Positions 1-8,768 of a DNA stretch of 64,000 bases are shown here, piece by piece. The notes under the pieces were generated by a model that was not told the origin of the DNA, did no database searches, and was given only the letters and a program-made list of their open reading frames with translations. The stretch comes from Chitinophaga niabensis (lineage in GTDB: Bacteria; Bacteroidota; Bacteroidia; Chitinophagales; Chitinophagaceae): the NCBI RefSeq assembly GCF_900129465.1, contig NZ_FSRA01000001.1, forward strand, positions 3,598,482 to 3,662,481, given 5' to 3'. Both the position numbers and the translations under genes were made by a program. Every line of letters begins with the position of its first letter. Position 1 is the stretch's first letter.

Positions 1-615
1 CACTGTATTCCGTTCTACGGAATTGATCTTATTCATGGCCACCAGGTAGGAACGGTGTACGCGGATAAATTTGTCTTTAGGTAACCTGCTTTCAAAAGCT
101 TTGAGGCTTTTCAGTGTCAGTACCGGTTGATTGGGAGTATAGATCTTTATATAGTCTTTCAGTGCTTCGATGTAAAGAATGTCTTCGAGATTGATCTTAA
201 TGATCTTGTATTCTGTTTTCACGAAGATGTAATCATTGTCCATGCTCTTAGGGCTGGTATTAGACAGGTATTCCTGCGCTTTGGTAACGGCTTTGATGAA
301 CCGCTCAAAGGGGATGGGCTTCAGGAGGTAATCTACCACATCCATGTTAAACCCATCCACAGCATACTCCTGGTAAGCAGTAGTGAAGATCACCATGGGA
401 GGATGCTTCAGTGCTTTCAGGAATTGTATGCCTGTGATATCAGGCATTTTGATATCAAGGAATAACAGGTCTACATGTTCTTCCTGCATGTAACGAAGGG
501 CCAGTGCGGCGTTCTCGAATGTTTTTACCTGCATGGGAAACGGCGCCTTAGCGGCAAAATCTGCGATGATCTCCAGAGCCAATGGCTCATCATCAAGAGC
601 TAAACACTTCATCAT
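1..615 (-). CDS. LytTR-family response regulator (C-terminus cut by window edge)
   Basis: Two-component response regulator: an N-terminal receiver domain that takes a phosphoryl group from a partner kinase and a C-terminal LytTR DNA-binding domain. Translation of the minus strand gives a start MMKCLALDDEP with the acidic DD pair at residues 8-9, the phospho-acceptor in LLFLDIKMPD near residue 54, and the receiver K in YLLKPIPF. The LytTR part is recognisable by DILYIEALKDYIKIY and FIRVHRSYLV. The frame stays open to position 1 (205 codons), so the last part lies outside the window. The start (615 or 612) overlaps the 3' end of the histidine kinase gene by about 20 bases, so the two are translationally linked and almost certainly partners. 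Target genes are not visible. Confidence 0.93.
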   Translation of the reverse strand, partial: MMKCLALDDEPLALEIIADFAAKAPFPMQVKTFENAALALRYMQEEHVDLLFLDIKMPDITGIQFLKALKHPPMVIFTTAYQEYAVDGFNMDVVDYLLKPIPFERFIKAVTKAQEYLSNTSPKSMDNDYIFVKTEYKIIKINLEDILYIEALKDYIKIYTPNQPVLTLKSLKAFESRLPKDKFIRVHRSYLVAMNKINSVERNTV

Positions 616-2002
616 GTTTCAGCGCAATTTTAAGGTCAGCAATAAATTCATCTCCATGCTCTCTGACAGTTATGGTATGTGCATCTGTATATAACAAACT
701 CAAACGTTTGAGTACATTGTTCAATCCTACGCCGCCCTTTTCTGAAACGCGCTGCTTAAATAAACTGTTGCGCACGATCAAGTGTAATGTGCCGTTCTTT
801 CCTATTTCCAGGCTGATGTTGATGAAAGCGCTTTCCGTATAACTGATCCCGTGCTTGAAAGCATTTTCCACGAAGGGGATCAGTAACATCGGTGCAATCT
901 CAAGCCCTGCAGGATCGCCTTCCACGTTAAATTCAACCGGGATATTACGTGCCATCCGGAGGCGTTGTATATCTATATAATCCTGTAAATACCGTAGTTC
1001 GTTTTCCAGCATCACTTTATCTCCGTTGCTCTGGTAGATCATGTAGCGCAATATGGTGGACAGTTTCACCAATGCATGTTCGGTTTCCGGGGAGCGGCGG
1101 TGTGCCAGTGAATAGATCGTATTCAGGCTGTTGAATAAAAAATGCGGATTGATCTGTGACTTCAGGAACTTCAGTTCCGCATTCAGGTTAGCCACTTTCA
1201 GGGCTTCCTTTTGTTTCTCACTTTTAAACCATTCCAGCGCAATCTTTATAAAGCCGCTCATGAATAACATCAGCAATGCAAATGTGGCGGACTTCCTAAG
1301 CACTTCCGGAAAAAAGAAATGCCGCAGGAAAATACCATCTTCAAAGGGGCGCACTGCAGCAAGACTGGCCACTCCTCCCGAAGGAAAAGAATCCCTGTAC
1401 TCCACTATCCTCGGCCGCTGGTTATGCCAGTTGGTGTATAAGCGTTTACGCCATGGCACCAGTGAAGGCTGATCTGCTGAATCAAACATCCTGTCCCTGA
1501 AGATCATTCTGCCATATCCATGATGCGGGCGCGGTACAGAATCTGCTGCAACGAAAGCTACTTGCTGTGGCGCAGTGGTAATTGCCATACTGCCGCCATA
1601 CCCTGTATTGATCGCTATTGCAGGGCCAGGAACAGCATGCAGGGTATTCGCAGGCATGGTTACACCATAAAACCCCGCGGGGGACCGGTTCATCATGTAG
1701 GTCATGAACTTGTATTCCACAAAGGCCTGCTGCCCTGCGAGTAAAACAAGTACCAGTATCACGCAACCGATATAGATCCCGATCTTTTTTAAAGTAAAGA
1801 ACTTCGGGATCAGCACGTATACATTCAGGTAAAATAATCCTATCAGGAATAAAGTATTGATCGCCTCTTTAATGTAAAAAGAATGATCCTGCACCCTGAT
1901 ACGATATACAAAGAATGGGAACAGGAAAAGGCACGACCAGGCTGCGAGATGCAAACCTATTATTACGAGACGATTCCTGAATATATTTCTTAAATTAAAC
2001 AT
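593..2002 (-). CDS. LytS/YehU-type membrane sensor histidine kinase
   Basis: Inner-membrane sensor kinase of the His_kinase (PF06580) type that phosphorylates the overlapping LytTR regulator. Four hydrophobic segments are visible (about residues 11-33, 47-66, 75-91 and 236-256). An unusually long, probably periplasmic loop of about 145 residues lies between the third and fourth. The phospho-acceptor motif is SQINPHFLFNSLN with His287, followed by the N-box LLIPFVENAFKHGI and the GGVGLNNVLKRL ATP-binding glycine box. The 469-residue length is longer than the usual roughly 350 for this class because of the loop, which could sense an extracytoplasmic signal. The ATG at 2002 is the only good start. 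The signal sensed is unknown. Confidence 0.93.
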   Translation of the reverse strand: MFNLRNIFRNRLVIIGLHLAAWSCLFLFPFFVYRIRVQDHSFYIKEAINTLFLIGLFYLNVYVLIPKFFTLKKIGIYIGCVILVLVLLAGQQAFVEYKFMTYMMNRSPAGFYGVTMPANTLHAVPGPAIAINTGYGGSMAITTAPQQVAFVAADSVPRPHHGYGRMIFRDRMFDSADQPSLVPWRKRLYTNWHNQRPRIVEYRDSFPSGGVASLAAVRPFEDGIFLRHFFFPEVLRKSATFALLMLFMSGFIKIALEWFKSEKQKEALKVANLNAELKFLKSQINPHFLFNSLNTIYSLAHRRSPETEHALVKLSTILRYMIYQSNGDKVMLENELRYLQDYIDIQRLRMARNIPVEFNVEGDPAGLEIAPMLLIPFVENAFKHGISYTESAFINISLEIGKNGTLHLIVRNSLFKQRVSEKGGVGLNNVLKRLSLLYTDAHTITVREHGDEFIADLKIALKHDEVFSS

Positions 2003-2241
2003 AGGTGCTAATCCGGGTTAAACATACATCACATTACTCTTAAGCAAGTGTTAAAACACCTTGCCTTAGTCTTAAGTAAGTGTTAAAGTTGGATGTGAGC
2101 CTTTTTTCCTGTCTTCTTAAACGTGGAACGGCACTGACCGGAGTAATGTTACAGACTTTTATTTCATCCTGACAATGAACTGATAGTAGTCCGAACATCC
2201 ACCGGTAGTGCCTTCCATATTCCTCAAGCGACGGAATGCCT

Positions 2242-3273
2242 TTAATCGTTCTTATTATAAGTTGCGTTAGGCGTGAACTGGAACATGTTATCCAATTGCA
2301 GGCCTGCTGAACGGCCGGATAATACATACCCTTTTCCTCCCAGTGTAAAGGCTACTGCACCTTCACGCGCAACACCTTCAAATGCGCGCTTCTTGGCCCA
2401 AAGGTCTGTGATGGGATCATACTCCCAGTTCTCCGATGAAAGGCCCGGCTTAGCACCTGTGGTCAGATATGCTTTGTTGCCTGCTACAAAAACAACAGCA
2501 TTGCTGCGTATCATTGTATACTCATTATCATAATCTTCATCTTCGTTGGAGTTATCTATCTTCCGTTTGGCCGTCCATTCATCTGTAAGGGCGTTGTATT
2601 CATAGAAGTCGGTTTTCAGCTCACTGTTATTGGTGCCTGTTACCACATAGGCTTTATCACCGATCACAAATGATACGGCATCCCTGCGTTTTTCTCCCCT
2701 GAAGGAACGCTTGCCGGACCAGCTATCTGTAGCGGGATTATATTCCCATACATCGTTCAGTGCGCCGCCATCATACCCGGAAACAACATAACCTTTTCCA
2801 TTCAGCGAAAAGCTTACTGCATCCCTCCTTGCGAGGCTTACTGCAGCATCCGGGCTTTTCAGCCGGGCACATTCTTTCCACTGACCGGTGGCCGGCGTAT
2901 AAGACCAGAAATCATCCAGGTATCTTTTTCCATCGAAACCGGTACCTACATAAGCAACACCATTCACTACAAATGCAGTGGCACTGATGCGCCCTACTGC
3001 CTGAGCCGGAAAATCCACTGCTTTTTCCCAGCCGCGGCCAAGGCTGTATTTCCAGAAATCATACTTATACTCTCCTTCTGTTTCATTCCCCAGCCCTGTT
3101 CCAATATAAACGGTATCTCCGATCGTAAAGGAGACTGCTTCAGAACGTGGTTTGCCGGACATTTCGCCCATCCTCACCCAGTTTCCGTTGTTCTCATCTT
3201 CATCATCAGTGCTTTTTGAACATGCTGCCAGCAGGCCCGCCATTATCAAGCACAAAAGTTTTGCATTCCGCAT
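2242..3273 (-). CDS. Kelch-repeat lipoprotein
   Basis: Predicted surface or periplasmic lipoprotein folding as a beta-propeller. The N-terminus is a lipoprotein signal with lipobox LLAAC (Cys18), followed by an acidic linker. About six repeats of roughly 48 residues follow. Each has the pattern R-x-A-V-S-F-x-(I/L)-x-(G/N)-x-x-x-Y-(V/I)-x-(T/S)-G and then a W-x-Y-x-P-x-T-(D/G)-x-W segment, the kelch signature. In Chitinophaga relatives such proteins sit next to DUF4270 genes, as here. No enzymatic residues can be assigned, so a binding role is likely. A promoter-like TAATTTTG lies just upstream on its strand. Confidence 0.85.
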   Translation of the reverse strand: MRNAKLLCLIMAGLLAACSKSTDDEDENNGNWVRMGEMSGKPRSEAVSFTIGDTVYIGTGLGNETEGEYKYDFWKYSLGRGWEKAVDFPAQAVGRISATAFVVNGVAYVGTGFDGKRYLDDFWSYTPATGQWKECARLKSPDAAVSLARRDAVSFSLNGKGYVVSGYDGGALNDVWEYNPATDSWSGKRSFRGEKRRDAVSFVIGDKAYVVTGTNNSELKTDFYEYNALTDEWTAKRKIDNSNEDEDYDNEYTMIRSNAVVFVAGNKAYLTTGAKPGLSSENWEYDPITDLWAKKRAFEGVAREGAVAFTLGGKGYVLSGRSAGLQLDNMFQFTPNATYNKND

Positions 3274-3295
3274 ACAGATATTTTTTTAATCAGGC

Positions 3296-3303
3296 CAAAA
3301 TTA
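3296..3303 (-). promoter_or_regulatory. Candidate -7 element for the kelch lipoprotein gene
   Basis: TAATTTTG on the minus strand matches the Bacteroidota -7 consensus TAnnTTTG and ends 23 bases before the start codon. No clear TTG at the -33 position was found, so this is a weak call. Confidence 0.4.
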
Positions 3304-3555
3304 TCCGGGTAACTGTTATGGGTAATATAAAATAGACGGATAGGGAGCAATAGCGGATGAATATTCCCTTTTTATCTGCCAATGGGCTATTTCATGCAAC
3401 CAGCGCAAAACAGCCTTATACGGCCTTAAAATGGCAACTAACGGCATGATGCAATTACTCATCGATAAATACCTGTCATTGGCATAATACCCTTAAAACA
3501 GGCAAGGCTTCCTGATTATCATTGCGCATCTATGCTAGTTTAAAACCATTGCTTA

Positions 3556-4863
3556 ATGTTCAGGATGAGATTTATTGGAGTAATAGCGGTGTTGTTCTTT
3601 TCAGCCTGTGAAAAGAGCGGCTTCAGTTATGAAGATGTACCTAAGGACGGTGATCTGCAACAGACCTTACTGGATACTGTCAGCATCACCATGCGTACCG
3701 TGCAGATGGATTCTGTTATCACTTCAGGTACCGGCGTTGCGCTGATAGGAGGATACAACGATCCGTTCTTCGGAAGGATAGATGCCGGCACTTATTTCAG
3801 GGTTGGATTACCCACGGATAAAACTGTACCGGACCGTGCAGTATATGATTCCATTGAGATCATCATGAGGCCAACGGGATATTATTACGGCGATACCACA
3901 AAGCCGCAACGCATTATGGTACATCAGCTCACACAGGAGCTTAAGTTACCGGATGACTTCAATGCCTTTTATGCCCATCAGTCCTTCCCCGTAAAAGTGG
4001 CAACACTTGGTGATCAGCAGCTCGAGATCTTACCTACTTCCGGCAAACTGGTCAGGTTCCGGCTGGATGATATGAAAGGCCGTGAAATGTTTGACCTCCT
4101 CAAAACAAAAGCGCAGGAAGTTTCCACGGAAGACCTTTTCCTGGAATATATGAAAGGGCTGGCCATCAGGGGCAGTAATAATTCTGCCGCACTGGGCTTC
4201 CAGGCAAAAGACAGTTCTCTCTTCATCCGCGTGCATTACCATGTAACCACTACTGAAATTGAGAAAAAGTATTTCGACTTCTTCCTGTCCAGGCCCGATC
4301 TGCAATTCAACGAAATAAAAAAAGACCGCACAGGTACGCCGCTTGCAGCTTTACCACGTGGTGCCAACGGGCTTTTAACCAGCGCTACAGATAAGCAGGC
4401 ATTTTTACAAAGCCTTACCGGCACTGCCATCCGCATGGACTTCTTCTCCCTGCCGGAACTGGTGAAGCTGGGGCGTTACGGACGGATCATGCGGGCGCAG
4501 CTGGTAATTAAACCAGTGAATGGTACTTTCCAGGATTATGCACTTCCTCCTAAAATAACTATCTGCCTTGCAGATTATAAGAATGTGGTGGCGCCGGGAG
4601 ACACTGTACCTAACAGCAATTCAGCCCTGCAATACGGAGACCTGGTGGTAGACAAGATCAATCCTGAAAACACCAGCTACACCTATGATGTTACGGCATA
4701 CTGCAAGGCGGTAATAGCCAGTGATCTGTATTCCTACAGGGGTTTACTGCTGGTACCTACCGCCGGGGATTACCGGACACAATTCAACCGCCTGATCATA
4801 GGCGATGGAAAAAACGCCGGCTACCGTGCACAATTGAGGATCTATTATCTGTTATACCAATAA
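3556..4863 (+). CDS. DUF4270 family lipoprotein
   Basis: Secreted lipoprotein of the DUF4270 family, common and multi-copy in Chitinophagaceae and Flavobacteriia, with unknown biochemical role. The N-terminus carries a signal ending in FFSAC (Cys18). The segment GYNDPFFGRIDAGTYFRVGLP (about residues 67-87) and the DSIEIIMRPTGYYYGDT stretch are typical for the family. No catalytic motif is apparent. The gene begins a two-gene operon: its stop codon is 7 bases before the ATG of the downstream outer-membrane barrel gene, and this pairing is recurrent in the phylum. It is transcribed divergently from the kelch lipoprotein, with 282 bases between them in which I saw no strong promoter for this strand. 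Confidence 0.85.
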   Translation: MFRMRFIGVIAVLFFSACEKSGFSYEDVPKDGDLQQTLLDTVSITMRTVQMDSVITSGTGVALIGGYNDPFFGRIDAGTYFRVGLPTDKTVPDRAVYDSIEIIMRPTGYYYGDTTKPQRIMVHQLTQELKLPDDFNAFYAHQSFPVKVATLGDQQLEILPTSGKLVRFRLDDMKGREMFDLLKTKAQEVSTEDLFLEYMKGLAIRGSNNSAALGFQAKDSSLFIRVHYHVTTTEIEKKYFDFFLSRPDLQFNEIKKDRTGTPLAALPRGANGLLTSATDKQAFLQSLTGTAIRMDFFSLPELVKLGRYGRIMRAQLVIKPVNGTFQDYALPPKITICLADYKNVVAPGDTVPNSNSALQYGDLVVDKINPENTSYTYDVTAYCKAVIASDLYSYRGLLLVPTAGDYRTQFNRLIIGDGKNAGYRAQLRIYYLLYQ

Positions 4864-4870
4864 TACCGTG

Positions 4871-6103
4871 ATGCGAAAAATTATACTGGGATGCTTTTTA
4901 TTACTGGCCGCAGAACATGTACAGGCACAGAAAGGTGTGAATTCATTATACTCTGCTTTTGGTATTGGCGACCTGGAGGAAAAAGATTATAGCCGGAGCT
5001 TTGGAATGGGTAGTGCGGGTATTGCACGGCCATCCGGCAGTTTCCTGAACGAACTGAATCCTGCTTCCTATGGCCGTATACCTATGGAAACGTTCCTGTT
5101 TGAAGTATCGCTGGCTGCCAAAACTTTGCAATACAATACATCTACAGAAAGCCAGCCGGCCGGCGACGTTAATTTCAAACGGGTGGCTATGGGTTTTAAG
5201 CCACACAAGTTATGGGGTGTTGGTATAGGACTGATGCCCTACAGCCGTGTGGATTATAAATTGCTGAACACAAAGTTCATTGAGGGTACCAATACGGGTA
5301 TCCGCAATGCCATAGAAGGAAGTGGTGGTATTAACCGTTTGTATCTTTCCAATGCGCTCCAGATCAGCAAGAATTTCTCTGTTGGCGTGTCCACTGCTTT
5401 CCTGTTCGGGCCTGTTACTACCACAGACAGTCTTGGCAGCAGCGGGTCAGATGAGGATATCTATTCTGAACAACGCCGGTCCTACCGCAGTTTTAATCTT
5501 ACTACTGGCTTACAATACAGCGGCAGGATCGGGGAATGGCAATTAGGCCTTGGAGCCACCTACCGTTTTAAAAGTACGCTCTCAACGGACGACGATTTTT
5601 CCATTCACAGCAAAGATGCTACCGTACTCTATGAAGAGAAACGCAGTGCCAGCAATTATGTGCTCCCGGAGCAGATCGGTGCAGGGCTTTCTTTAACGAA
5701 CGGGGCTATCACCTGGGTAGCAGATTACCGGCAGCAAAACTGGAAAGGAATGAATCCCAACCTTCAGGATTATAAGTACGTGAATTCCCGCCGTTATGCG
5801 GCCGGCGTGGAATACTCTTTCTATAAATATTACTTCGATTCACGGGTGGAGGGACTTTCGCTGCAGGCAGGCTTTAATTACCATACTGGCTATATGCAGA
5901 TTAAAGGACAACAGATCAATGACCTGGGGTTCAGCCTGGGCGGCTCCCTTCCCAGTAAAACAGGGCACCTGCGTTATTATTTAGGAGTGGAAGCAGGGCA
6001 ACGCGGAACTGCGCTGCAGGGCCTGGTGAAAGAGAATTACGTCAACTTTGTATTACATCTTTCCATGCGGGACAACTGGTTCTTCAAACGCAGGGAATAC
6101 TAA
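4871..6103 (+). CDS. Outer-membrane beta-barrel protein, partner of DUF4270 lipoprotein
   Basis: Predicted integral outer-membrane protein. A signal peptide of about 20 residues ends in VQAQ, and the mature part is rich in alternating aromatic/glycine strands (for example SRSFGMGSAGIARP and YRFKSTLSTDDDF) typical of porin-like barrels resembling the FadL/PorV type. The final segment NFVLHLSMRDNWFFKRREY lies close to the last beta-strand. I chose the ATG at 4871; a GTG directly before it (4868) is in frame, but ATG is preferred. The coupling with the DUF4270 gene suggests that barrel and lipoprotein act as a pair at the outer membrane. Function and substrate are unknown. Confidence 0.75.
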   Translation: MRKIILGCFLLLAAEHVQAQKGVNSLYSAFGIGDLEEKDYSRSFGMGSAGIARPSGSFLNELNPASYGRIPMETFLFEVSLAAKTLQYNTSTESQPAGDVNFKRVAMGFKPHKLWGVGIGLMPYSRVDYKLLNTKFIEGTNTGIRNAIEGSGGINRLYLSNALQISKNFSVGVSTAFLFGPVTTTDSLGSSGSDEDIYSEQRRSYRSFNLTTGLQYSGRIGEWQLGLGATYRFKSTLSTDDDFSIHSKDATVLYEEKRSASNYVLPEQIGAGLSLTNGAITWVADYRQQNWKGMNPNLQDYKYVNSRRYAAGVEYSFYKYYFDSRVEGLSLQAGFNYHTGYMQIKGQQINDLGFSLGGSLPSKTGHLRYYLGVEAGQRGTALQGLVKENYVNFVLHLSMRDNWFFKRREY

Positions 6104-6193
6104 CAGCCCGGCGGGTAAAAGTCATCTCCTGGAAAATACGGCAAACCTTTATACATTCTCCCCCAAAACCAGGACCCTTTTGCCCGCCGGCGC

Positions 6194-7534
6194 TTATCTG
6201 CCAATACGCTCAGGCTGCAGCAGCAATTGCCTGAACCAGCGGCCGGAAGCTTTTATTGTTCTTTGCTGGGTAGCAAAATCTACATGTACAAGGCCAAACC
6301 TCGCTTTGTATCCTTCCGCCCATTCAAAATTATCTGTTAAGGTCCAGGCGAAATAACCTGTTACGGGCACTCCTTCTTTTTTTGCTTTCAACACCGCCTC
6401 CAGGTATTCTTTAAAGTATGCAATACGGTTTTCATCTTCCAGGCTATCGTCAAAAGCAGCCCCGCTTTCCGTGACCATCAGCTCCTTTACACCTTCATAA
6501 GCGCCAAACTGTTTCAGGATGTTGTACATGCCCGTTCCGCTGATCTCCCAGCCAAGGGAAGTGAGCGGTACATTGCGGTAGCGGGCCTTTACTTCAGATA
6601 CCTGTACATAGGGCATAAAGGGGTTATAACGTACTACTAAAGGAAAGTAGTTCTGAATTCCTATAAAATCAAAATCGAAAGGCAGTTTATCCCAATCGCG
6701 CCAGAGGGCGTAACGGCGTTCAATCCTTTTAAGCAGCGGGAAAGCATCTGAAGGATACCCCATACCCAGCGCGGGTTCTATAAAGAGGCGGTTAAATAAT
6801 GCATCTGCTCTTGCAGCGGCACGTACATCCTGTTCGCTCTGCGTATAGGGAATGATATGAGAGCAGGAATAAGTAGTGCCAATCCTGGCATTCGGCACTT
6901 CTGCCCTTATTACCCGTGCGCCTTCTGCCTGGGCAAGTGCCACGTGATGTACGGCGGGCAGGAAATAGGAAAGACCGAATTTTCCGGGTGCATGTACGCC
7001 CAGCATATAACCCAGGGAAGTAAAACCAAAGGGTTCGTTAAGGATGATCCAGTTCTTCACTTTATGGCCAAAGGCCTGTGCGCAAATGGTCGCAAAGTTT
7101 TCAAAGGCATGTACCGTACCACGGTGACACCATCCGCCCTTTTGCTCCAGGGCATGTGGAAGGTCCCAGTGATACAGGGTTACATAAGGTTCCAGGCCCA
7201 GTTCCAGGCAATAATCTATTACCCGTTGGTAGAAATCAATGCCGGCCTGGTTCACGGCTCCTGTGCCCTGTGGTATGATGCGCGGCCAGGAAAGTGAGAA
7301 CCGGAATACGTTAAAACCCATTTGTTTGGCCAGCAGTATATCCTCCCGGTAGCGATTGTAGAAATCGCAGGCATGGCGGGCATCTGTTTTATCCCTGATC
7401 TTTCCCTTACGGGTAGTGAAGGTATCCCAGATGGAAAGCCCTTTGCCATCGGCATCGTAGGCCCCTTCATTCTGAAAGGCAGAGATCACAACACCCCATT
7501 TGAAATCATCCCCGAAATCATCACGACTAATGGA
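6194..7534 (-). CDS. Family 1 glycoside hydrolase (beta-glucosidase)
   Basis: Retaining beta-glycosidase of family GH1, probably acting on beta-glucosides or beta-galactosides in the cytoplasm, since no signal peptide is seen. Expected landmarks are present: an early FKWGVVISAFQNEG, FRFSLSWPRIIP, YVTLYHWDLPHAL, the acid/base motif LNEPF (Glu168) and the nucleophile motif VTESGAAF (Glu357), with the aglycone/glycone site GYFAWTLTDNFEWAEGY close to the C-terminus. The usual TENG is TESG here. Length 447 residues is normal for the family. The gene runs convergently to the outer-membrane barrel gene and divergently from the formylglycine-generating enzyme gene. The start at MSISRDDFG (codon at about 7535-7537) is accepted. 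Confidence 0.93.
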   Translation of the reverse strand, partial: SISRDDFGDDFKWGVVISAFQNEGAYDADGKGLSIWDTFTTRKGKIRDKTDARHACDFYNRYREDILLAKQMGFNVFRFSLSWPRIIPQGTGAVNQAGIDFYQRVIDYCLELGLEPYVTLYHWDLPHALEQKGGWCHRGTVHAFENFATICAQAFGHKVKNWIILNEPFGFTSLGYMLGVHAPGKFGLSYFLPAVHHVALAQAEGARVIRAEVPNARIGTTYSCSHIIPYTQSEQDVRAAARADALFNRLFIEPALGMGYPSDAFPLLKRIERRYALWRDWDKLPFDFDFIGIQNYFPLVVRYNPFMPYVQVSEVKARYRNVPLTSLGWEISGTGMYNILKQFGAYEGVKELMVTESGAAFDDSLEDENRIAYFKEYLEAVLKAKKEGVPVTGYFAWTLTDNFEWAEGYKARFGLVHVDFATQQRTIKASGRWFRQLLLQPERIGR

Positions 7535-7645
7535 CATGTAGATCCAATTATGATTTATAAATATTGCACGCTCGCTGTAATATGTAATTCGTATTTGATA
7601 TTTCCATCTTTTACCAACAATTTAACAATTTCACAATCAGGGTCG

Positions 7646-7653
7646 TACATTTG
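7646..7653 (+). promoter_or_regulatory. Candidate -7 element for the formylglycine-generating enzyme gene
   Basis: TACATTTG matches TAnnTTTG exactly and ends 7 bases before the ATG at 7661, implying a very short 5' leader. I did not find a convincing TTG at the -33 distance. Confidence 0.45.
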
Positions 7654-7660
7654 CAACCGT

Positions 7661-8707
7661 ATGAAGCGGAATACTTTCTATTCAATTGTCACTACAGCTG
7701 TTCTACTCTCAGCCTGCAGTGCCCCCACCACCAAACAGGCGCAACCTAAGATACCGGAAGCTGTGGCAAAGCTCAATCCGATGGTACTCATTCCCGGCGG
7801 ATCTTATAAAATGGGCGCGGACGATGATACAGGCATGCCGGACGAATATCCCCTGCATCCGGTAAAAGTGGATTCCTTCTGGATAGATGAACATGAAGTA
7901 ACGAATGCAGAGTTTAAAGCCTTTGTACAGGCAACAGGATATGTTACCACAGCTGAGATCCCCATTTCCAAAGAAGAGTACATGCAGGCAGCGGGGCCTG
8001 GTGCCCCGGCGCCGGACAGTGCGATGCTGCTTCCCGGCTCGCTGGTATTTGTACCTACCAAAGGAGCAGTGGACCTGAATGATGTATCCCAGTGGTGGAG
8101 CTTTGAACGCGGCGCCAACTGGAAACACCCTGAAGGGCCGGAAAGTAATATCGACGGGAAAGACCAGTACCCAGTAGTACATATTTCCTGGGACGATGCG
8201 CAGGCATTTGCCAGATGGGCCGGCAAACGTTTACCTACAGAAGCAGAGTGGGAACTGGCAGCCAGGGGCAAACTCGTTGGCAAACCTTTCCCCTGGGGAG
8301 ATGAAATACCGCAGACAGGTAAAGCCAAAGCCAATATCTGGAACGGGCATTTCCCTTATGAGAATACACAAACAGACGGTTTCTATAACATAGCGCCCGT
8401 TAAATCCTTTGCACCCAATGGCTACCAGTTGTTTGACATGGCTGGTAACGTATGGGAATGGACGGCAGACTGGTATGATAATTCCTGGTACTCGAAAGAA
8501 AAACCGGATGTAGTTAACCCACAGGGACCTAATACTCCTTTTGACGCTATGGACCCACAATCTCCCAAACGTGTGATCCGTGGCGGTTCTTTTATGTGCA
8601 GCGATGAATACTGCAGGGGGTACCGGGTATCGGCCAGGATGAAAACCACGCCCAGCTCAGGATTATCCAACCTCGGGTTCCGTTGTGCAAGAACTTTCCA
8701 TTACTAA
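7661..8707 (+). CDS. Formylglycine-generating enzyme (SUMF1/FGE-sulfatase domain), lipoprotein form
   Basis: FGE-sulfatase fold protein. True FGEs oxidise a cysteine in sulfatases to formylglycine using copper and oxygen. The C-terminal segment GGSFMCSDEYCRGYRVSAR, then SNLGFRC, closely follows the catalytic region of human SUMF1, and both active-site cysteines are retained (Cys313 and Cys318). Other family marks are VLIPGGSYKMG, EHEVTNAEF, RLPTEAEWELAARG and FDMAGNVWEWTADWY. The N-terminus MKRNTFYSIVTTAVLLSAC has a lipobox (Cys19), so export as a lipoprotein is predicted. The ATG at 7661 is used; upstream in-frame codons lack a signal peptide and cross the promoter-like region. No sulfatase gene lies within this window. 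A terminator follows the stop codon. Confidence 0.9.
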   Translation: MKRNTFYSIVTTAVLLSACSAPTTKQAQPKIPEAVAKLNPMVLIPGGSYKMGADDDTGMPDEYPLHPVKVDSFWIDEHEVTNAEFKAFVQATGYVTTAEIPISKEEYMQAAGPGAPAPDSAMLLPGSLVFVPTKGAVDLNDVSQWWSFERGANWKHPEGPESNIDGKDQYPVVHISWDDAQAFARWAGKRLPTEAEWELAARGKLVGKPFPWGDEIPQTGKAKANIWNGHFPYENTQTDGFYNIAPVKSFAPNGYQLFDMAGNVWEWTADWYDNSWYSKEKPDVVNPQGPNTPFDAMDPQSPKRVIRGGSFMCSDEYCRGYRVSARMKTTPSSGLSNLGFRCARTFHY

Positions 8708-8715
8708 AATGAAAA

Positions 8716-8760
8716 ATGGATAGCGCACGGGAAGTGGCTATCCATATACTTTTCATTTTT
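8716..8760 (+). terminator. Intrinsic terminator after the formylglycine-generating enzyme gene
   Basis: A 9-bp perfect stem ATGGATAGC (8716-8724) / GCTATCCAT (8737-8745) with a 12-nt loop, followed by a T-rich tail ending in CATTTTT. It begins 9 bases after the stop codon and lies between two convergent genes. An AAAATGAAAA upstream and TTTTCATTTT downstream extend the pairing, so it may act in both directions. Confidence 0.75.
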
Positions 8761-8768
8761 ATACTTTA

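Noticed and set aside
2040..2327. Small minus-strand frame downstream of the kelch gene
   Set aside because: It overlaps the end of the kelch lipoprotein in another frame, has no recognisable domain and no start context; the 239-base gap before the kinase gene shows no other feature.
6107..6190. Long-range inverted repeat CCGGCGGG / CCCGCCGG between the convergent barrel and GH1 genes
   Set aside because: Only 8 bases pair across a loop of about 67 bases and no T-run follows, so a terminator cannot be claimed.
7322..7660. N-terminal extension of the formylglycine-generating enzyme frame
   Set aside because: The extension lies on the opposite strand of the GH1 gene and has no family similarity. 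A proper lipoprotein signal begins at 7661 with a -7 element just before it.
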